Notes: generated from the sequence alone by a model not told the origin. DNA of 64,000 nt from Ga0074139 sp964515195 (GCA_964515195.1 CAZETK010000010.1:1-64000); one strand, 5' to 3'; numbered from the stretch's first letter, positions 51,572 to 60,750 are shown. Made by a program: numbers and translations.

Positions 51572-52378
51572 TTGCCTAGTCTAGCTACCTCGACCCAGTG
51601 GATTGATGCTCACTCTCATTGGATGGACCTTCGTTTGGATTCATCGCGAGAGACTTGGATGCGAGAGGCATTGGACAAAGGGATGATTTTCACTCTTCAG
51701 GGCGGAATCGGTCCTGAAGATTGGGAGCGGCAACTCGCCTTTCAGAAGGCCTATCCTTCTCAGGTGGGATTGTGCTTTGGCCTTCATCCTTACTGGGTGA
51801 ATGAGCATTCGGAAGGTGAGTTGGAGGAAGCCCTAGATCTGCTTTCTCAAAAGCTAGCGCCCGCCCTGGCTATAGGGGAAACCGGATTAGACCTGCGCCC
51901 TCAATATGAAGACTCTTTCGATCGGCAAATCAACGCTTTCGAGTCGCAGCTTGAATTCTCTGAAATCACCGGCAAGCCCCTCGTTCTTCACCTGGTTCAG
52001 GCATTTGAAGAAGCTCTTCAAATTTTGGATTTCTGGGAGGTCGCCAGCCGCAGAGGCTTCGTGCACTCTTTTAACGGATCCTGGCCACAGGCTGAGGCCT
52101 ATATCCAAAGGGGGTTGAGTATCAGCGTCGGGGGACCTTTGATCCGAGACTCTAATAAACGCTTAAAGCAGGCCGTGCAAAATATTCCCATGGAATTCCT
52201 TCTGCTCGAAACAGATCTTCCAGATCAACCCGGTGATGCCTGGAAGGGGGGACTCAACTCTCCTCTTAGCTTATTAGCCGTGGCCGAAGAAGTGGCTCGC
52301 TTGAAAAAGCTTTCCCTTGAAGAGGTCTTGCAAATCACACGTCAAAACTTTAATACTCTTTTTCAGGTGAGTCTTTAA
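51572..52378 (+). CDS. TatD-family metal-dependent deoxyribonuclease
   Basis: The 268-aa protein shows the TatD TIM-barrel metal motifs: DAHSHWMD (N-terminal H-x-H), AIGETGLDLRP (Glu), VLHLVQAFEEAL, GFVHSFNGSWPQAEAYI (His) and LLLETDLPDQPG (Asp). TatD proteins are 3'-5' exonucleases linked to DNA repair and RNA quality control. The sequence is more diverged than in typical TatD. Start TTG 51572 has AGGATC upstream. It overlaps tcdA by one base. Confidence 0.88.
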   Translation: MPSLATSTQWIDAHSHWMDLRLDSSRETWMREALDKGMIFTLQGGIGPEDWERQLAFQKAYPSQVGLCFGLHPYWVNEHSEGELEEALDLLSQKLAPALAIGETGLDLRPQYEDSFDRQINAFESQLEFSEITGKPLVLHLVQAFEEALQILDFWEVASRRGFVHSFNGSWPQAEAYIQRGLSISVGGPLIRDSNKRLKQAVQNIPMEFLLLETDLPDQPGDAWKGGLNSPLSLLAVAEEVARLKKLSLEEVLQITRQNFNTLFQVSL

Positions 52379-53223
52379 TGGAAAATGTGAAAATGAACCA
52401 ATTAGAACAGGAAATCCCAGAAACCCCGTACACCCTCCATCGTCGTTTCGACCGTATGGGGCGGTTGGTGGGTGACCAAGTCATGGAAAAACTCTTTCGT
52501 ACCCACGCAATGGTCATCGGATTGGGGGGTGTGGGTTCGTGGGTGGCCGAAAGCCTCGCCCGAAGCGGAGTGGGAAAGATCACTTTGGTGGATTTTGATG
52601 AAATCTGCATCACCAACGCTAATCGCCAGATCCACGCGCTTCAAGGCCTAGTGGGGCAAAAAAAGGCTTTCGTGATGGCGGACAGGTTGAAAAAGATCAA
52701 TCCTCAGGCTCAGATTGAAGGGCTTCCGCTCTTTTATAATGAAGAAAACTCCCAGGAAATTATGTCTCGGCAGCCTGATTATGTCATTGATGCAATTGAT
52801 AACCTCACCGCAAAATGCCACCTGCTTAACTTTTGCAAAGAAAATCATCTGAAGGTGATCACAAGTGCGGGCTCGGCGGCGAAACTAGATCCCGCTCGGA
52901 TACGAATAGTGGATTTAGCTCAAACCGTGGTGGACCCAATGGCTCATCAAATCCGAAAAATTTTGCGCCAAAAGTATAATTTTCCAGAGGGAAGACACTT
53001 TGGCGTTCCCTGCGTTTTTTCAGATGAAGAGCCTCTACCTTCAGTTGAATTGAAATATGACAAAGGAGAGGGGTTCAAATGTGTTTGCCCTCAAGGTCAG
53101 AATAACCTTCACTCTTGTGAGCACCGGCCTGTGATGTGGGGAAATGCCAGTTTCGTAACAGGAGCCTTTGGTTTGCATATGGCTTCTTGGGTAGTTCGCG
53201 ACATTATGGGGGTGACAAAATGA
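52378..53223 (+). CDS. tcdA: tRNA threonylcarbamoyladenosine dehydratase (TcdA-like)
   Basis: The 281-aa E1-like enzyme cyclises t6A to ct6A in tRNA in an ATP-dependent step. Visible are YTLHRRFDRMGRLVGDQVMEKL, the nucleotide-binding VIGLGGVGSWVAESLARSG, VDFDEICITNANRQIHAL and VIDAIDNLTAKCHLL, as in CsdL/TcdA. Late Cys (CPQGQNNLHSC) are near the end. Overlap with the TatD gene is one base (TAATG) and with the small membrane-protein gene four bases (ATGA), so the three are one operon. Confidence 0.9.
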   Translation: MENVKMNQLEQEIPETPYTLHRRFDRMGRLVGDQVMEKLFRTHAMVIGLGGVGSWVAESLARSGVGKITLVDFDEICITNANRQIHALQGLVGQKKAFVMADRLKKINPQAQIEGLPLFYNEENSQEIMSRQPDYVIDAIDNLTAKCHLLNFCKENHLKVITSAGSAAKLDPARIRIVDLAQTVVDPMAHQIRKILRQKYNFPEGRHFGVPCVFSDEEPLPSVELKYDKGEGFKCVCPQGQNNLHSCEHRPVMWGNASFVTGAFGLHMASWVVRDIMGVTK

Positions 53224-53351
53224 TCGGATACACTTTGCTCGTCCTGATCGCTTTAGGGGTTGTGATTGTAGGCTCTATCGTGGTCGGCGCCGCGGTATGG
53301 AGTTGGCGGCAGGAGAAACAGCCTGAAGACTCTGCTAAAGAACTCACCTAG
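53220..53351 (+). CDS. Small single-pass membrane protein (43 aa)
   Basis: ATG 53220 overlaps the tcdA stop by ATGA. The protein is one membrane helix (YTLLVLIALGVVIVGSIVVGAAVW) with a short polar tail (SWRQEKQPEDSAKELT). Coupled translation and the TM/charged-tail design indicate a real gene. Function unknown; it lacks the CcoS motif. A longer frame starting at 53136 is out-of-frame antisense of tcdA sequence and not used. Confidence 0.62.
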   Translation: MIGYTLLVLIALGVVIVGSIVVGAAVWSWRQEKQPEDSAKELT

Positions 53352-53434
53352 GATATTCGCCCAAATTTCCTTGCTCTTATCCCCGTTTGCTGATTTAAGA
53401 ATGCCGCTTACAAAGCGTCAGACCGGAGGGAAAA

Positions 53435-54403
53435 ATGAGCATTTCCAAATTTATTGATCATCATTATCGACACTTTAACGCCAGTTCATTAAAAATGGCC
53501 GCACAAGGTTACAAAGATCTTCTGGATAAGGGCGGTGAAATGTTTTTAACCATGGCCGGCGCTATGAGCACCGCCGAGATCGGCTTGTCTTTGGCCGAGA
53601 TGATCCGCCAAGGTAAAGTGCACGCGATCACCTGCACCGGTGCTAATCTGGAAGAGGATATTTTCAATTTGGTGGCCCACGACCATTATGAACTGGTGCC
53701 TCACTACCGCGATTTAACTCCACATGATGAGCAAAAGCTTTTGGAAAAACATCTGAATCGCGTCACGGACACCTGCATCCCAGAGGGTGAAGCCATTCGT
53801 CGAATTGAAAAGGTGGTCTTGGAGGAGTGGGCGAAGGCTGATAAAGAGGGAAAGCGTTACTTCCCTCATGAGTTCATGTATAAGATATTGCTTTCTGGCA
53901 AATTGAAAGAGTTCTACCAGATTGACCCCAAGAATTCCTGGATGCTGGCTGCGGCTGAAAAGAATATCCCCATGTTTGTTCCCGGCTGGGAGGATTCTAC
54001 TTTAGGCAATATTTTTGCGAGCCATGTGATTAAAGGCGACATTAAAAATGTTCACACGGTTAGAACGGGTATTGAATATATGGCATCCTTGGCCGAGTGG
54101 TATATGGGTACAGCCACCAAGAAGTCCGTGGGCTTTTTCCAGATCGGTGGCGGGATTGCCGGCGACTTCCCAATCTGTGTTGTTCCGATGCTGGACCAAG
54201 ATCTCCAATATGAAAACGTGCCCTTGTGGAGTTATTTTGCTCAGATCTCAGACTCCACAACATCCTATGGATCCTATTCCGGCGCTATTCCCAACGAAAA
54301 GATCACCTGGGGTAAGCTGGGAATTGAGACCCCTAAATTTGTTATTGAGTCGGATGCTTCTATTGTTGCCCCGCTTATATTTGCTTATGTTTTAGGTCTT
54401 TAG
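53435..54403 (+). CDS. Deoxyhypusine synthase-family protein
   Basis: The 322-aa protein belongs to the DHS fold: TMAGAMSTAEIGLSLAEM, AITCTGANLEEDIFNL, FIPGWEDSTLGNIF, and near the end GAIPNEKITWGKLG, where Lys294 matches the catalytic lysine of eukaryotic DHS. Bacteria lack eIF5A, so the known bacterial members act mainly as homospermidine synthases or have undefined targets; substrate remains open. NAD should bind in the central Gly-rich GGGIAGDFP. Start ATG 53435 follows GGAGGG. It stands alone, 84 nt past the preceding operon. Confidence 0.88.
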   Translation: MSISKFIDHHYRHFNASSLKMAAQGYKDLLDKGGEMFLTMAGAMSTAEIGLSLAEMIRQGKVHAITCTGANLEEDIFNLVAHDHYELVPHYRDLTPHDEQKLLEKHLNRVTDTCIPEGEAIRRIEKVVLEEWAKADKEGKRYFPHEFMYKILLSGKLKEFYQIDPKNSWMLAAAEKNIPMFVPGWEDSTLGNIFASHVIKGDIKNVHTVRTGIEYMASLAEWYMGTATKKSVGFFQIGGGIAGDFPICVVPMLDQDLQYENVPLWSYFAQISDSTTSYGSYSGAIPNEKITWGKLGIETPKFVIESDASIVAPLIFAYVLGL

Positions 54404-54536
54404 GAGAGAAAAGGATTTCTGTAGACGCCAAGAAACGGCAGGTTTATCATGGAAAAAAAGTTTTTGAGCTACCGCTATTTTTTTGGGTCTCTGTTAAGTT
54501 AAGTGTCCCCGGTGCGCTCGTGAAAGGAAAGTAAGT

Positions 54537-54902
54537 ATGAACAAGAAAATATATGTAGGCAACTTGCCCTACTCAGCCGGAGATGCCGACTTAGCCGATA
54601 AGTTTGGAGCTTTTGGAACGGTGGAGTCTGCTCGGATCGTAACCGATCGTGATTCTGGCCGCTCTAAAGGATTTGGTTTTGTGGAAATGGCGACTCCAGA
54701 AGAAGCTGGCCGGGCGATCGAAAGTTTGAATGGCCAAGACTTTATGGGCCGTAAACTGATGGTTTCTGAAGCTCGTCCTCAAGAGCCCCGTGGAAACCGC
54801 GGCGGTGGCGGCTTCGGCGGAGGTCGTGGCGGAGGTCGTGGTGGCTTCGGCGGCGGCCGTGGTGGACATCGCTCTCATGGTGATGGTGGATACGGCGAAT
54901 AA
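54537..54902 (+). CDS. RRM RNA-binding protein with Gly/Arg-rich tail
   Basis: The 121-residue protein has one RNA recognition motif (KIYVGNLPYSAGDADLADKF with RNP2 IYVGNL and SKGFGFVEM as RNP1) and a Gly/Arg-rich end (GGGGFGGGRGGGRGGFGGG). This resembles cyanobacterial RbpA-type cold-induced proteins. Binding single-stranded RNA is likely; the tail adds non-specific affinity. The start follows AAAGGAAAGTAAGT. It is preceded by 133 nt of leader (54404-54536) with T-rich tracts, which might make a cold-sensing UTR; no structure is clear. Confidence 0.93.
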   Translation: MNKKIYVGNLPYSAGDADLADKFGAFGTVESARIVTDRDSGRSKGFGFVEMATPEEAGRAIESLNGQDFMGRKLMVSEARPQEPRGNRGGGGFGGGRGGGRGGFGGGRGGHRSHGDGGYGE

Positions 54903-54985
54903 GACCGTTCCAATTTGTTATAATTTGTAAAGACAAAAAGGGTTTTTTTCGCTAATGAATACTCCTCTTCTAAGGAGTTTCAGAC

Positions 54986-55393
54986 ATGAAAAAAACTCTT
55001 TTTATTTTCTCTTTTGGCTTTTCTCTAGTCTTTTTCTCTATCGTTTCTGCAAGCGCCTTCAATTTGTCATGTGAACTGGATCAATGGCAGAAGGTTGATG
55101 TCTTTCTGGATGCGGAACTTATGTTGAAAGACTATCCGACCCTTCAATATCTAGAAAATTCCCGGCAGTGGGCGCTTCATGTCGGACGAATGACTTTAGA
55201 TTCTGCCAATAGTCAGTCTCAGGATCTTCGCAAGCGGCGGTTGAAACAATCCAAAAACAAAACCCTCATTACATTTTGGATTCGAGGCGTACGTTGGTAC
55301 GACTTGGAAGTAGACCCTATCATGAAGTCGGTCAGCCTGTATTGGTGGGGAACCGTCAAAAGAAGCTTCGTGGCCAGCTTTCATTGCTCTTAA
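54986..55393 (+). CDS. Small exported protein of unknown function
   Basis: ATG 54986 follows CTAAGGAG. A signal peptide (KKTLFIFSFGFSLVFFSIVSASA/F) leads to a mature protein of about 110 residues with two Cys (NLSCELDQW and the terminal SFHCS), which may bond and link the ends. It is rich in Trp and Tyr, so beta structure is likely. No family recognised. The space upstream (54903-54985) has a TATAAT-like site at 54919. Confidence 0.7.
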   Translation: MKKTLFIFSFGFSLVFFSIVSASAFNLSCELDQWQKVDVFLDAELMLKDYPTLQYLENSRQWALHVGRMTLDSANSQSQDLRKRRLKQSKNKTLITFWIRGVRWYDLEVDPIMKSVSLYWWGTVKRSFVASFHCS

Positions 55394-55609
55394 AGAGCGA
55401 CTACCTGTTTGATTTGCGGAAAAGCGGCTTTCATCCTGTTTCCACTCCCTGTTTTAAAGTAACTTGAGAGCTAGGACAGCCCCAGCAAGCTCCCTTCATC
55501 TGGTGGGAACACCAGGAATGACAAAAAGCGCCGTTGTTATGTGCTGTTAACTTTCTTATTGTGAAAATCCGTTATAAGGTATTTTGCGTCTTTTACAAAG
55601 GAGAATCCA

Positions 55610-56533
55610 ATGACCCCACGAGTACGTGAAATTTTGAGCTGGTATGGTGCGGATAACCCCGGAACCTTAGCAAGTCTCGCAAAATTAATGAACCACGGTC
55701 GTCTTAATGGGACAGGTAAGATGGTGATTCTTCCCGTGGATCAGGGCTTCGAACACGGAGCCACTCGCTCCTTTGCAAAAAATCCTGACGGGTACGATCC
55801 CGCTTATCATGTTGAGCTTGCGATTGAATCAGGCTGTAATGCCTATGCGGCCCCTATGGGCATGATCGAATCCGTCGCTCGGGATTATGCGGGTGAAATT
55901 CCTCTTATCTTGAAGATCAACAACTCGGACACTCTTTATTCTAGTAAAGCTCCCATTTCCGCTCTGACATCCTCTGTGGACGATGCTTTACGGTTGGGCT
56001 GTTGTGCCATTGGATTTACCATTTATCCGGGCTCACCTGAAAGAAAACAAATGTACGAAGAAATCGCCTTTGCCGCCAGTGAAGCCAAAAGGGCGGGACT
56101 GGCTGTTGTGGTTTGGTCTTACCCTCGAGGCGAGCAACTGAGCAAAGAAGGGGAGACTGCGATTGATGTGGTCGCCTATGCCGCTCAAATCGCCTGTCAG
56201 TTGGGAGCCCACATTGTGAAGGTCAAGCCCCCGACTCAGCATATCGAGCAAGAGGCGGCTCGCAAAGTTTATGAAGCCAATGGCGTCAAGGTGGGAACGC
56301 TTGCAGATCGCACTCGAAACGTGGTCCAAAGTTGTTTCAACGGAAAACGTATTGTGATCTTTTCAGGAGGAGAAGCGAAAGGCACAGAAGACCTTCTGCA
56401 AGAGGTAAAGCAATTGGCGATGGGAGGAGCTTTCGGCTCTATCATGGGCCGTAATGCTTTCCAACGGCCTAAAGCAGAGGCCATTACTCTTCTTCAAAGC
56501 GTGATGGATACTTTCGCAGGCAATAATCTGTAA
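55610..56533 (+). CDS. fbaB: Class I fructose-bisphosphate aldolase (FbaB/DhnA type)
   Basis: The 307-aa enzyme cleaves fructose-1,6-bisphosphate by Schiff-base chemistry. It shows the DhnA-type markers: MVILPVDQGFEHGATRSF, LILKINNSDTL, GCCAIGFTIYPGS, VVWSYPRGEQL, and HIVKVKPPTQH with the likely Schiff-base Lys204, plus IFSGGEAKG near the end. Start ATG 55610 follows AAAGGAG. The preceding 216 nt gap holds the inverted repeat ctggtg-ggaa-caccag at about 55499, with no T run. lysS follows after 15 nt, so the two are probably co-transcribed. Confidence 0.92.
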   Translation: MTPRVREILSWYGADNPGTLASLAKLMNHGRLNGTGKMVILPVDQGFEHGATRSFAKNPDGYDPAYHVELAIESGCNAYAAPMGMIESVARDYAGEIPLILKINNSDTLYSSKAPISALTSSVDDALRLGCCAIGFTIYPGSPERKQMYEEIAFAASEAKRAGLAVVVWSYPRGEQLSKEGETAIDVVAYAAQIACQLGAHIVKVKPPTQHIEQEAARKVYEANGVKVGTLADRTRNVVQSCFNGKRIVIFSGGEAKGTEDLLQEVKQLAMGGAFGSIMGRNAFQRPKAEAITLLQSVMDTFAGNNL

Positions 56534-56548
56534 TTTCAGGAGAGCTGA

Positions 56549-58024
56549 ATGAGCGAAAACCATGACAATCCCATCAAGGCGGAAAAGCGACGAAAGCTTC
56601 ACGCCTTACGAGAAAAGGGGATTAATCCTTATCCCTATTCTTTTGAAAGAATAGGAAACTGCGAGCTAATCAAAAGTCAATTTGGAACAATTGATCCTGG
56701 TGAGAAAAAAGAAGATCAAGTTTTCCGTTTGGCAGGCCGTGTGATGACCATTCGGGCCATGGGAAAAGCCACATTTTTCAATTTACAGGATATGTCCGGC
56801 TCGTTGCAAATCTATCTGAAACGAGAAGAGCTTTCTGAATCTGAACAAGTGGCTTTCGATCATGTGGACCTCGGTGATATTGTCGGAGTGGAAGGTTTTG
56901 TGTTTCGTACGCAAAAGGGTGAAATCTCTTTGTGGGCCAAACGCTTTACGATGCTGACGAAGACGCTGGAACCATTGCCCGAAAAATTTCATGGCATTCA
57001 GGACGTGGAGATTAAGTACCGTCATCGACATTTGGATCTGATTTCCGATGTGGAGTCTCGCCAGGTCTTTGAGACTCGATCTAAAATCATTCGGGAAATC
57101 CGTCGCTTTTTAGATAATCGTGGCTTTCTGGAGGTGGAAACCCCGGTTCTTCAACCGGTCTATGGTGGCGCCGCTGCCAAGCCTTTTGATACCCACCACA
57201 ACACTTTGGATATGAAACTCTATATGAAAATCTCTCCCGAGTTGTATCTTAAACGATTGATCGTGGGCGGATTTGAAAAAGTTTACGAAATCGGAAAGAA
57301 CTTTCGGAACGAAGGGATCGACCGCTCTCACAATCCAGAGTTTACAATGCTGGAATGGTATGAGGCCTATACGGATTACAACTATCAGATGAAGCAGTTC
57401 GAAGATCTGATAGTTCACCTGGTGATGTCTGTTAAAGGCGCTTTGAAGTTTGAATACCAAGGGAAGGAAATTGACTTCACTCCCCCTTGGCGACGATTGA
57501 CAGTCTATGATGGAATTCGTGAATACGCGCAGTTGGATCCCATGGATGAAAAAGCCCTTGATGTCTATCTTCAAAGGGAAGGCGACTTCAAAAAGAACTA
57601 CAAAGTCATGAGCTTGGGTGAGAAACAGATCGCGGTATTTGAAACAGCTGTTGAGCCGCACCTCTGGAATCCGGTCTTTGTTTTGGACCATCCCGTGGAG
57701 ATTTCCCCGTTAACCAAACACCATCGCCATCATCCACGTTTGGTCGAACGCTTCGAGCCTTTTGCGGCTTGTATGGAAATCGGTAACGCTTATTCGGAGC
57801 TTAATGACCCCGAAGAACAACGGGCGCGATTGAAAGAGCAAGAGGCCAATCGGGTCGTCAACGACGAAGCTCACCCCATGGATGAAGACTTCCTTCACGC
57901 CATTGAGACAGGTCTGCCGCCGACTGGCGGGGTCGGTCTGGGAGTGGAACGTATCGTGATGATTCTGACGGACCGACCCAGTATTCGTGATATTATTTTC
58001 TTCCCGACGATGAAGCGTAATTAA
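56549..58024 (+). CDS. lysS: Lysyl-tRNA synthetase, class II
   Basis: The 491-aa enzyme charges tRNA-Lys. An N-terminal OB-fold anticodon domain (about 55-150; RLAGRVMTIRAMGKATFFNL) precedes the class II core: motif 1 near RFLDNRGFLEVETPVLQP, motif 2 KVYEIGKNFRNEGIDRSHN and EFTMLEWYEAY, and motif 3 GVGLGVERIVMILTD with PSIRDIIFFPTMK at the end. This is typical of bacterial LysRS. The 190-residue antisense frame inside it is a shadow. Start ATG 56549 has CAGGAGAG upstream. Confidence 0.97.
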   Translation: MSENHDNPIKAEKRRKLHALREKGINPYPYSFERIGNCELIKSQFGTIDPGEKKEDQVFRLAGRVMTIRAMGKATFFNLQDMSGSLQIYLKREELSESEQVAFDHVDLGDIVGVEGFVFRTQKGEISLWAKRFTMLTKTLEPLPEKFHGIQDVEIKYRHRHLDLISDVESRQVFETRSKIIREIRRFLDNRGFLEVETPVLQPVYGGAAAKPFDTHHNTLDMKLYMKISPELYLKRLIVGGFEKVYEIGKNFRNEGIDRSHNPEFTMLEWYEAYTDYNYQMKQFEDLIVHLVMSVKGALKFEYQGKEIDFTPPWRRLTVYDGIREYAQLDPMDEKALDVYLQREGDFKKNYKVMSLGEKQIAVFETAVEPHLWNPVFVLDHPVEISPLTKHHRHHPRLVERFEPFAACMEIGNAYSELNDPEEQRARLKEQEANRVVNDEAHPMDEDFLHAIETGLPPTGGVGLGVERIVMILTDRPSIRDIIFFPTMKRN

Positions 58025-58069
58025 AGGCTGTCAGGGATTATATTCATAAACGGCTAGATAGGGGGTTGG

Positions 58070-58918
58070 GTGAAAAGATACTTAATGTTGGTTATCACTG
58101 TTTCATCGGCCCTAATGATTGGCCTGGGTTGCCAGCAAAAACCGACGCTGGCTGTTTCAGAAAACGGCGTCCTCTTGCAAGACCGTGATTACCGCAAGGT
58201 CATTCAGCAAGGAAGTGTCTTGTTTGATACGCGATCACCTTTTGACTTTCATATTAGCAAAGTTCCAGGCTCGATCAATTTGCCGCCGAACGATTTTCAG
58301 GTGAGTCCTGATCCTCTGGATGCCGCCCGGCGCTTATCACTGTATGGTGTGACTCCGGAAACCCATGTGGTTATTATAGGCAGTGGCGATCAAGAAGGTC
58401 ATCTCCATCGAACCCAATTGGCCTGGGAGTTTTCGCAGCTGGGCTTAAAACGAGTGGAAACCCTTAAAATCGAAGTCTTCCGAACTCTCAACGTCAGAGA
58501 TGAACCGCCTCGAAAGAATGTACCACTCTGGAAGCCCGAAGAATTGTACGGAGAATTGGAGACAAGAGAGTTTTATCAGATGCTCGAAAAGTCACGGCCA
58601 AAGCCGACAACCGGGGCTCGGGCCACTGTTTTGCAAAACCCTGCGGCTGCCCGTGTTCTTCGTGATCGAGTTTTGGTGGTGCGAACTCCCGATATTTCTT
58701 TTCCACAGTCGAAATACGCTTATGCCACAGAACGTATCTTTGAAGAAGGTCTGGAGATATTTGATGAACAGGGCCTTTTAAAAGCCAATCGTGATTGGGG
58801 CGAATTTCTAAAACGATTTGATAAAGTGTACTTGATCGATAAGTCACCAGAGGCTTCGGCGCGCGCTTATGCCTTGGTTCAATGGGGCGCAAAATCCTTG
58901 TGGCTTGTTAATCACTAG
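58070..58918 (+). CDS. Rhodanese-like lipoprotein lacking the active-site Cys
   Basis: The 282-aa product begins at GTG 58070 and carries a signal with lipobox (MIGLGC). A rhodanese-like domain follows (SVLFDTRSPFDFHISKVPGSINLP, HVVIIGSGDQEGHLHRTQLAWEF). The loop where active rhodanese has C-x2-G-x-R reads GSGDQEG, so the catalytic cysteine is absent. A second, weaker rhodanese-like part (RDRVLVVRTPDISFPQSKYA, VYLIDKSPEASARAYAL) may follow. It would bind rather than transfer sulfur. It stands 45 nt after lysS. Confidence 0.8.
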   Translation: MKRYLMLVITVSSALMIGLGCQQKPTLAVSENGVLLQDRDYRKVIQQGSVLFDTRSPFDFHISKVPGSINLPPNDFQVSPDPLDAARRLSLYGVTPETHVVIIGSGDQEGHLHRTQLAWEFSQLGLKRVETLKIEVFRTLNVRDEPPRKNVPLWKPEELYGELETREFYQMLEKSRPKPTTGARATVLQNPAAARVLRDRVLVVRTPDISFPQSKYAYATERIFEEGLEIFDEQGLLKANRDWGEFLKRFDKVYLIDKSPEASARAYALVQWGAKSLWLVNH

Positions 58919-59002
58919 CCTTACATTTTTTAAATTTAGCCTGGCGCAGTGATGAGGCTTCATCTTGCCTCCAAGGAAATTTGGGTGGAAGGATAATATT
59001 CG

Positions 59003-59644
59003 ATGAGAAATAAAGAGCTCCGAAAATTAGTGGCGGGATTCAATCGTTTTCGAACAAAGTATTATGTGGGCGAGGACTCTCTTTATTCCAAATTGTCTAC
59101 CGGGCAGAATCCTAAGTCCCTCGTGATTGGTTGCAGTGACTCTCGCGTGGATCCAGCCCTGATCACTTCAGCTTCGCCCGGCGAGCTTTTTGTAGTTCGA
59201 AACGTCGCCAACATCGTCCCGCCTGTTGAATCTTCAAGGGTGGGCTTTCACGGTATCAGTTCCGCCATTGAGTTTGCAGTGGTGAATCTCAAGGTCGAAA
59301 ATGTCATCATCTTGGGCCACCGCCAGTGCGGTGGCATACGTGCTCTTGTCAGCGGCCAGCCCCAAGAGGAAAACAGCTTTATCAGTCGCTGGATGCAAAT
59401 CATTCATGGTGCACTAGAGCGAGTGAATGAACGATCCCCCGGTCTTGATTTTGACGAGCAATGTAAGGAATGTGAAAAAGAGGGCATCGTCACTTCATTG
59501 GAAAACCTGAAGAGCTTTCCCTTCGTCCAAGATGCCATCGAGTCACGAGGAATGCGTCTGTTCGGAATCTATTTTGATCTCGAGCAGGGTATCCTTATGG
59601 AATACGACGAACCCACAAAGACCTTTAGAGAAATCAAGGCGTAG
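59003..59644 (+). CDS. Beta-carbonic anhydrase
   Basis: The 213-aa enzyme interconverts CO2 and bicarbonate. Zinc ligands are Cys44 in VIGCSDSRVDP, His106 and Cys109 in ILGHRQCGGI, and the Asp46-Arg48 dyad is intact, so it is the active plant-type (type I) form. Length is normal. The start ATG 59003 follows GGAAGGATAATATTCG. No transporter gene adjoins. An inverted repeat (59678-59696) lies downstream. Confidence 0.95.
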   Translation: MRNKELRKLVAGFNRFRTKYYVGEDSLYSKLSTGQNPKSLVIGCSDSRVDPALITSASPGELFVVRNVANIVPPVESSRVGFHGISSAIEFAVVNLKVENVIILGHRQCGGIRALVSGQPQEENSFISRWMQIIHGALERVNERSPGLDFDEQCKECEKEGIVTSLENLKSFPFVQDAIESRGMRLFGIYFDLEQGILMEYDEPTKTFREIKA

Positions 59645-59677
59645 CCAAGATTTTCCGCTGAGCCAGAGCTTCGATCG

Positions 59678-59696
59678 AGGGCCCACATAGGGCCCT
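59678..59696. terminator. Inverted repeat between convergent genes
   Basis: agggccc (59678-59684), loop acata, gggccct (59690-59696). No poly-T follows on the plus strand. It may end transcription of the carbonic anhydrase and the convergent membrane-protein gene weakly, or act with Rho. Confidence 0.35.
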
Positions 59697-59714
59697 GTAA
59701 AAGGAAAAAACAAA

Positions 59715-60545
59715 TTAGGCGTTGGCAGTTGTGAAAGCGGGTGCCTGTCTTGGGCGAGTAATGGCTCTCATATCAAGAGTGTAGTTTTCGTTTCGGCGCG
59801 CTGCTACGTAGCCGCCTAAGACTGAAGAAATCGCACCCAATACGATCAGAAGGAAGGAACTCCATCCTGCTGCTTTCAGTGCCGAGGCCGAAGCTTCGCG
59901 GACCTCGTTGAGGCCTTGAGTTATTTGTGTTTGTGCGGCTGCGATACGTTGATCGGCCTGATCGGAAGTGATTCCAGCTTCCCGTGCCAAGTAGTTTTTA
60001 GCGGATTCTTGATCGCCACGTAAAAGCCGAGAGGCCACACCGCTGACAACGGCCTGAGGCTCGGATTGCAAATTCAATCCCGCGATCGAGTCGGAAATTA
60101 CATCTTGAACCATGGGATTTTGGGCCGTTGAGGCTAAGCCACTTCCGGCCATTCCTAAGGCACTACCGGTCAGTTGTCCTAAAGTTCCGACAAGGGCGAG
60201 AGTCTGGAAGATGAGAAAAAGCATAAACAGCGATCCTACTAACAGACCCTGACTGGAACCAACAGCCTCTGCGTTGATACGGGCGAGACGTACTGAGAAA
60301 TAGCTTCCTGCAAATACAGAAAGAACCGTAGCAATCAAAAGAAAGACCGCCGCGAATGTCCCGGCTGTTTGCGGGCTGGTCTGATCGGCAAGTCCGATTC
60401 CTCCAAAAGCAACGGCTAGGGCCAAAAATGCGAAGTAAGTCAGAAGTGAAATGGCCAAGCCCGCAATCGCGGATCGCCAAGACAAGAGAGGCAAAAACTT
60501 AAAATTTTGACTAACGACATTTGATGTTTGAAAATCTGTTACCAT
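59715..60545 (-). CDS. Membrane protein of unknown function (four to five helices)
   Basis: ATG 60545 is chosen since AAGGA lies 9 nt upstream; ATG 60554 is adjacent but too close to that site. The 276-aa protein has two hydrophobic helices near the N-terminus (WRSAIAGLAISLLTYFAFLA, TFAAVFLLIATVLSVFAGS), a third (LLVGSLFMLFLIFQTLALVG), a long Ala/Gln-rich cytosolic or periplasmic loop and a last one (SSFLLIVLGAISSVLGGYVAA). The pattern resembles the rhizobial PhnA-like membrane proteins, with low certainty. It is divergent to the DUF4383 gene and faces its sigma-54-like promoter region. Confidence 0.7.
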   Translation of the reverse strand: MVTDFQTSNVVSQNFKFLPLLSWRSAIAGLAISLLTYFAFLALAVAFGGIGLADQTSPQTAGTFAAVFLLIATVLSVFAGSYFSVRLARINAEAVGSSQGLLVGSLFMLFLIFQTLALVGTLGQLTGSALGMAGSGLASTAQNPMVQDVISDSIAGLNLQSEPQAVVSGVASRLLRGDQESAKNYLAREAGITSDQADQRIAAAQTQITQGLNEVREASASALKAAGWSSFLLIVLGAISSVLGGYVAARRNENYTLDMRAITRPRQAPAFTTANA

Positions 60546-60750
60546 TTGATCCATCCTTGTTGGTGTTATTGTTTACGACTTACATAATAGCAAAAACAAG
60601 ACCAGGCTGACTTAGAATGAGTTCTTATTGTGAGCTTACAGGTTTAAGGGCTTTCGGTTTAAAACTCCCCATGGAGCGTTGATTTTCGCGACATTGAGTA
60701 TAAACAGAACTTTGTAGTGTCTGTAAAGCTGCGGCCACATTTAACATTCC

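Noticed and set aside
55499..55514. ctggtg-ggaa-caccag hairpin as terminator before fbaB
   Set aside because: No T run follows and it lies far from any stop; kept only as weak repeat.
57110..57691. 193-codon open frame antisense to lysS
   Set aside because: Lies wholly inside lysS on the other strand, with no ribosome site or homology; mirror of coding bias.
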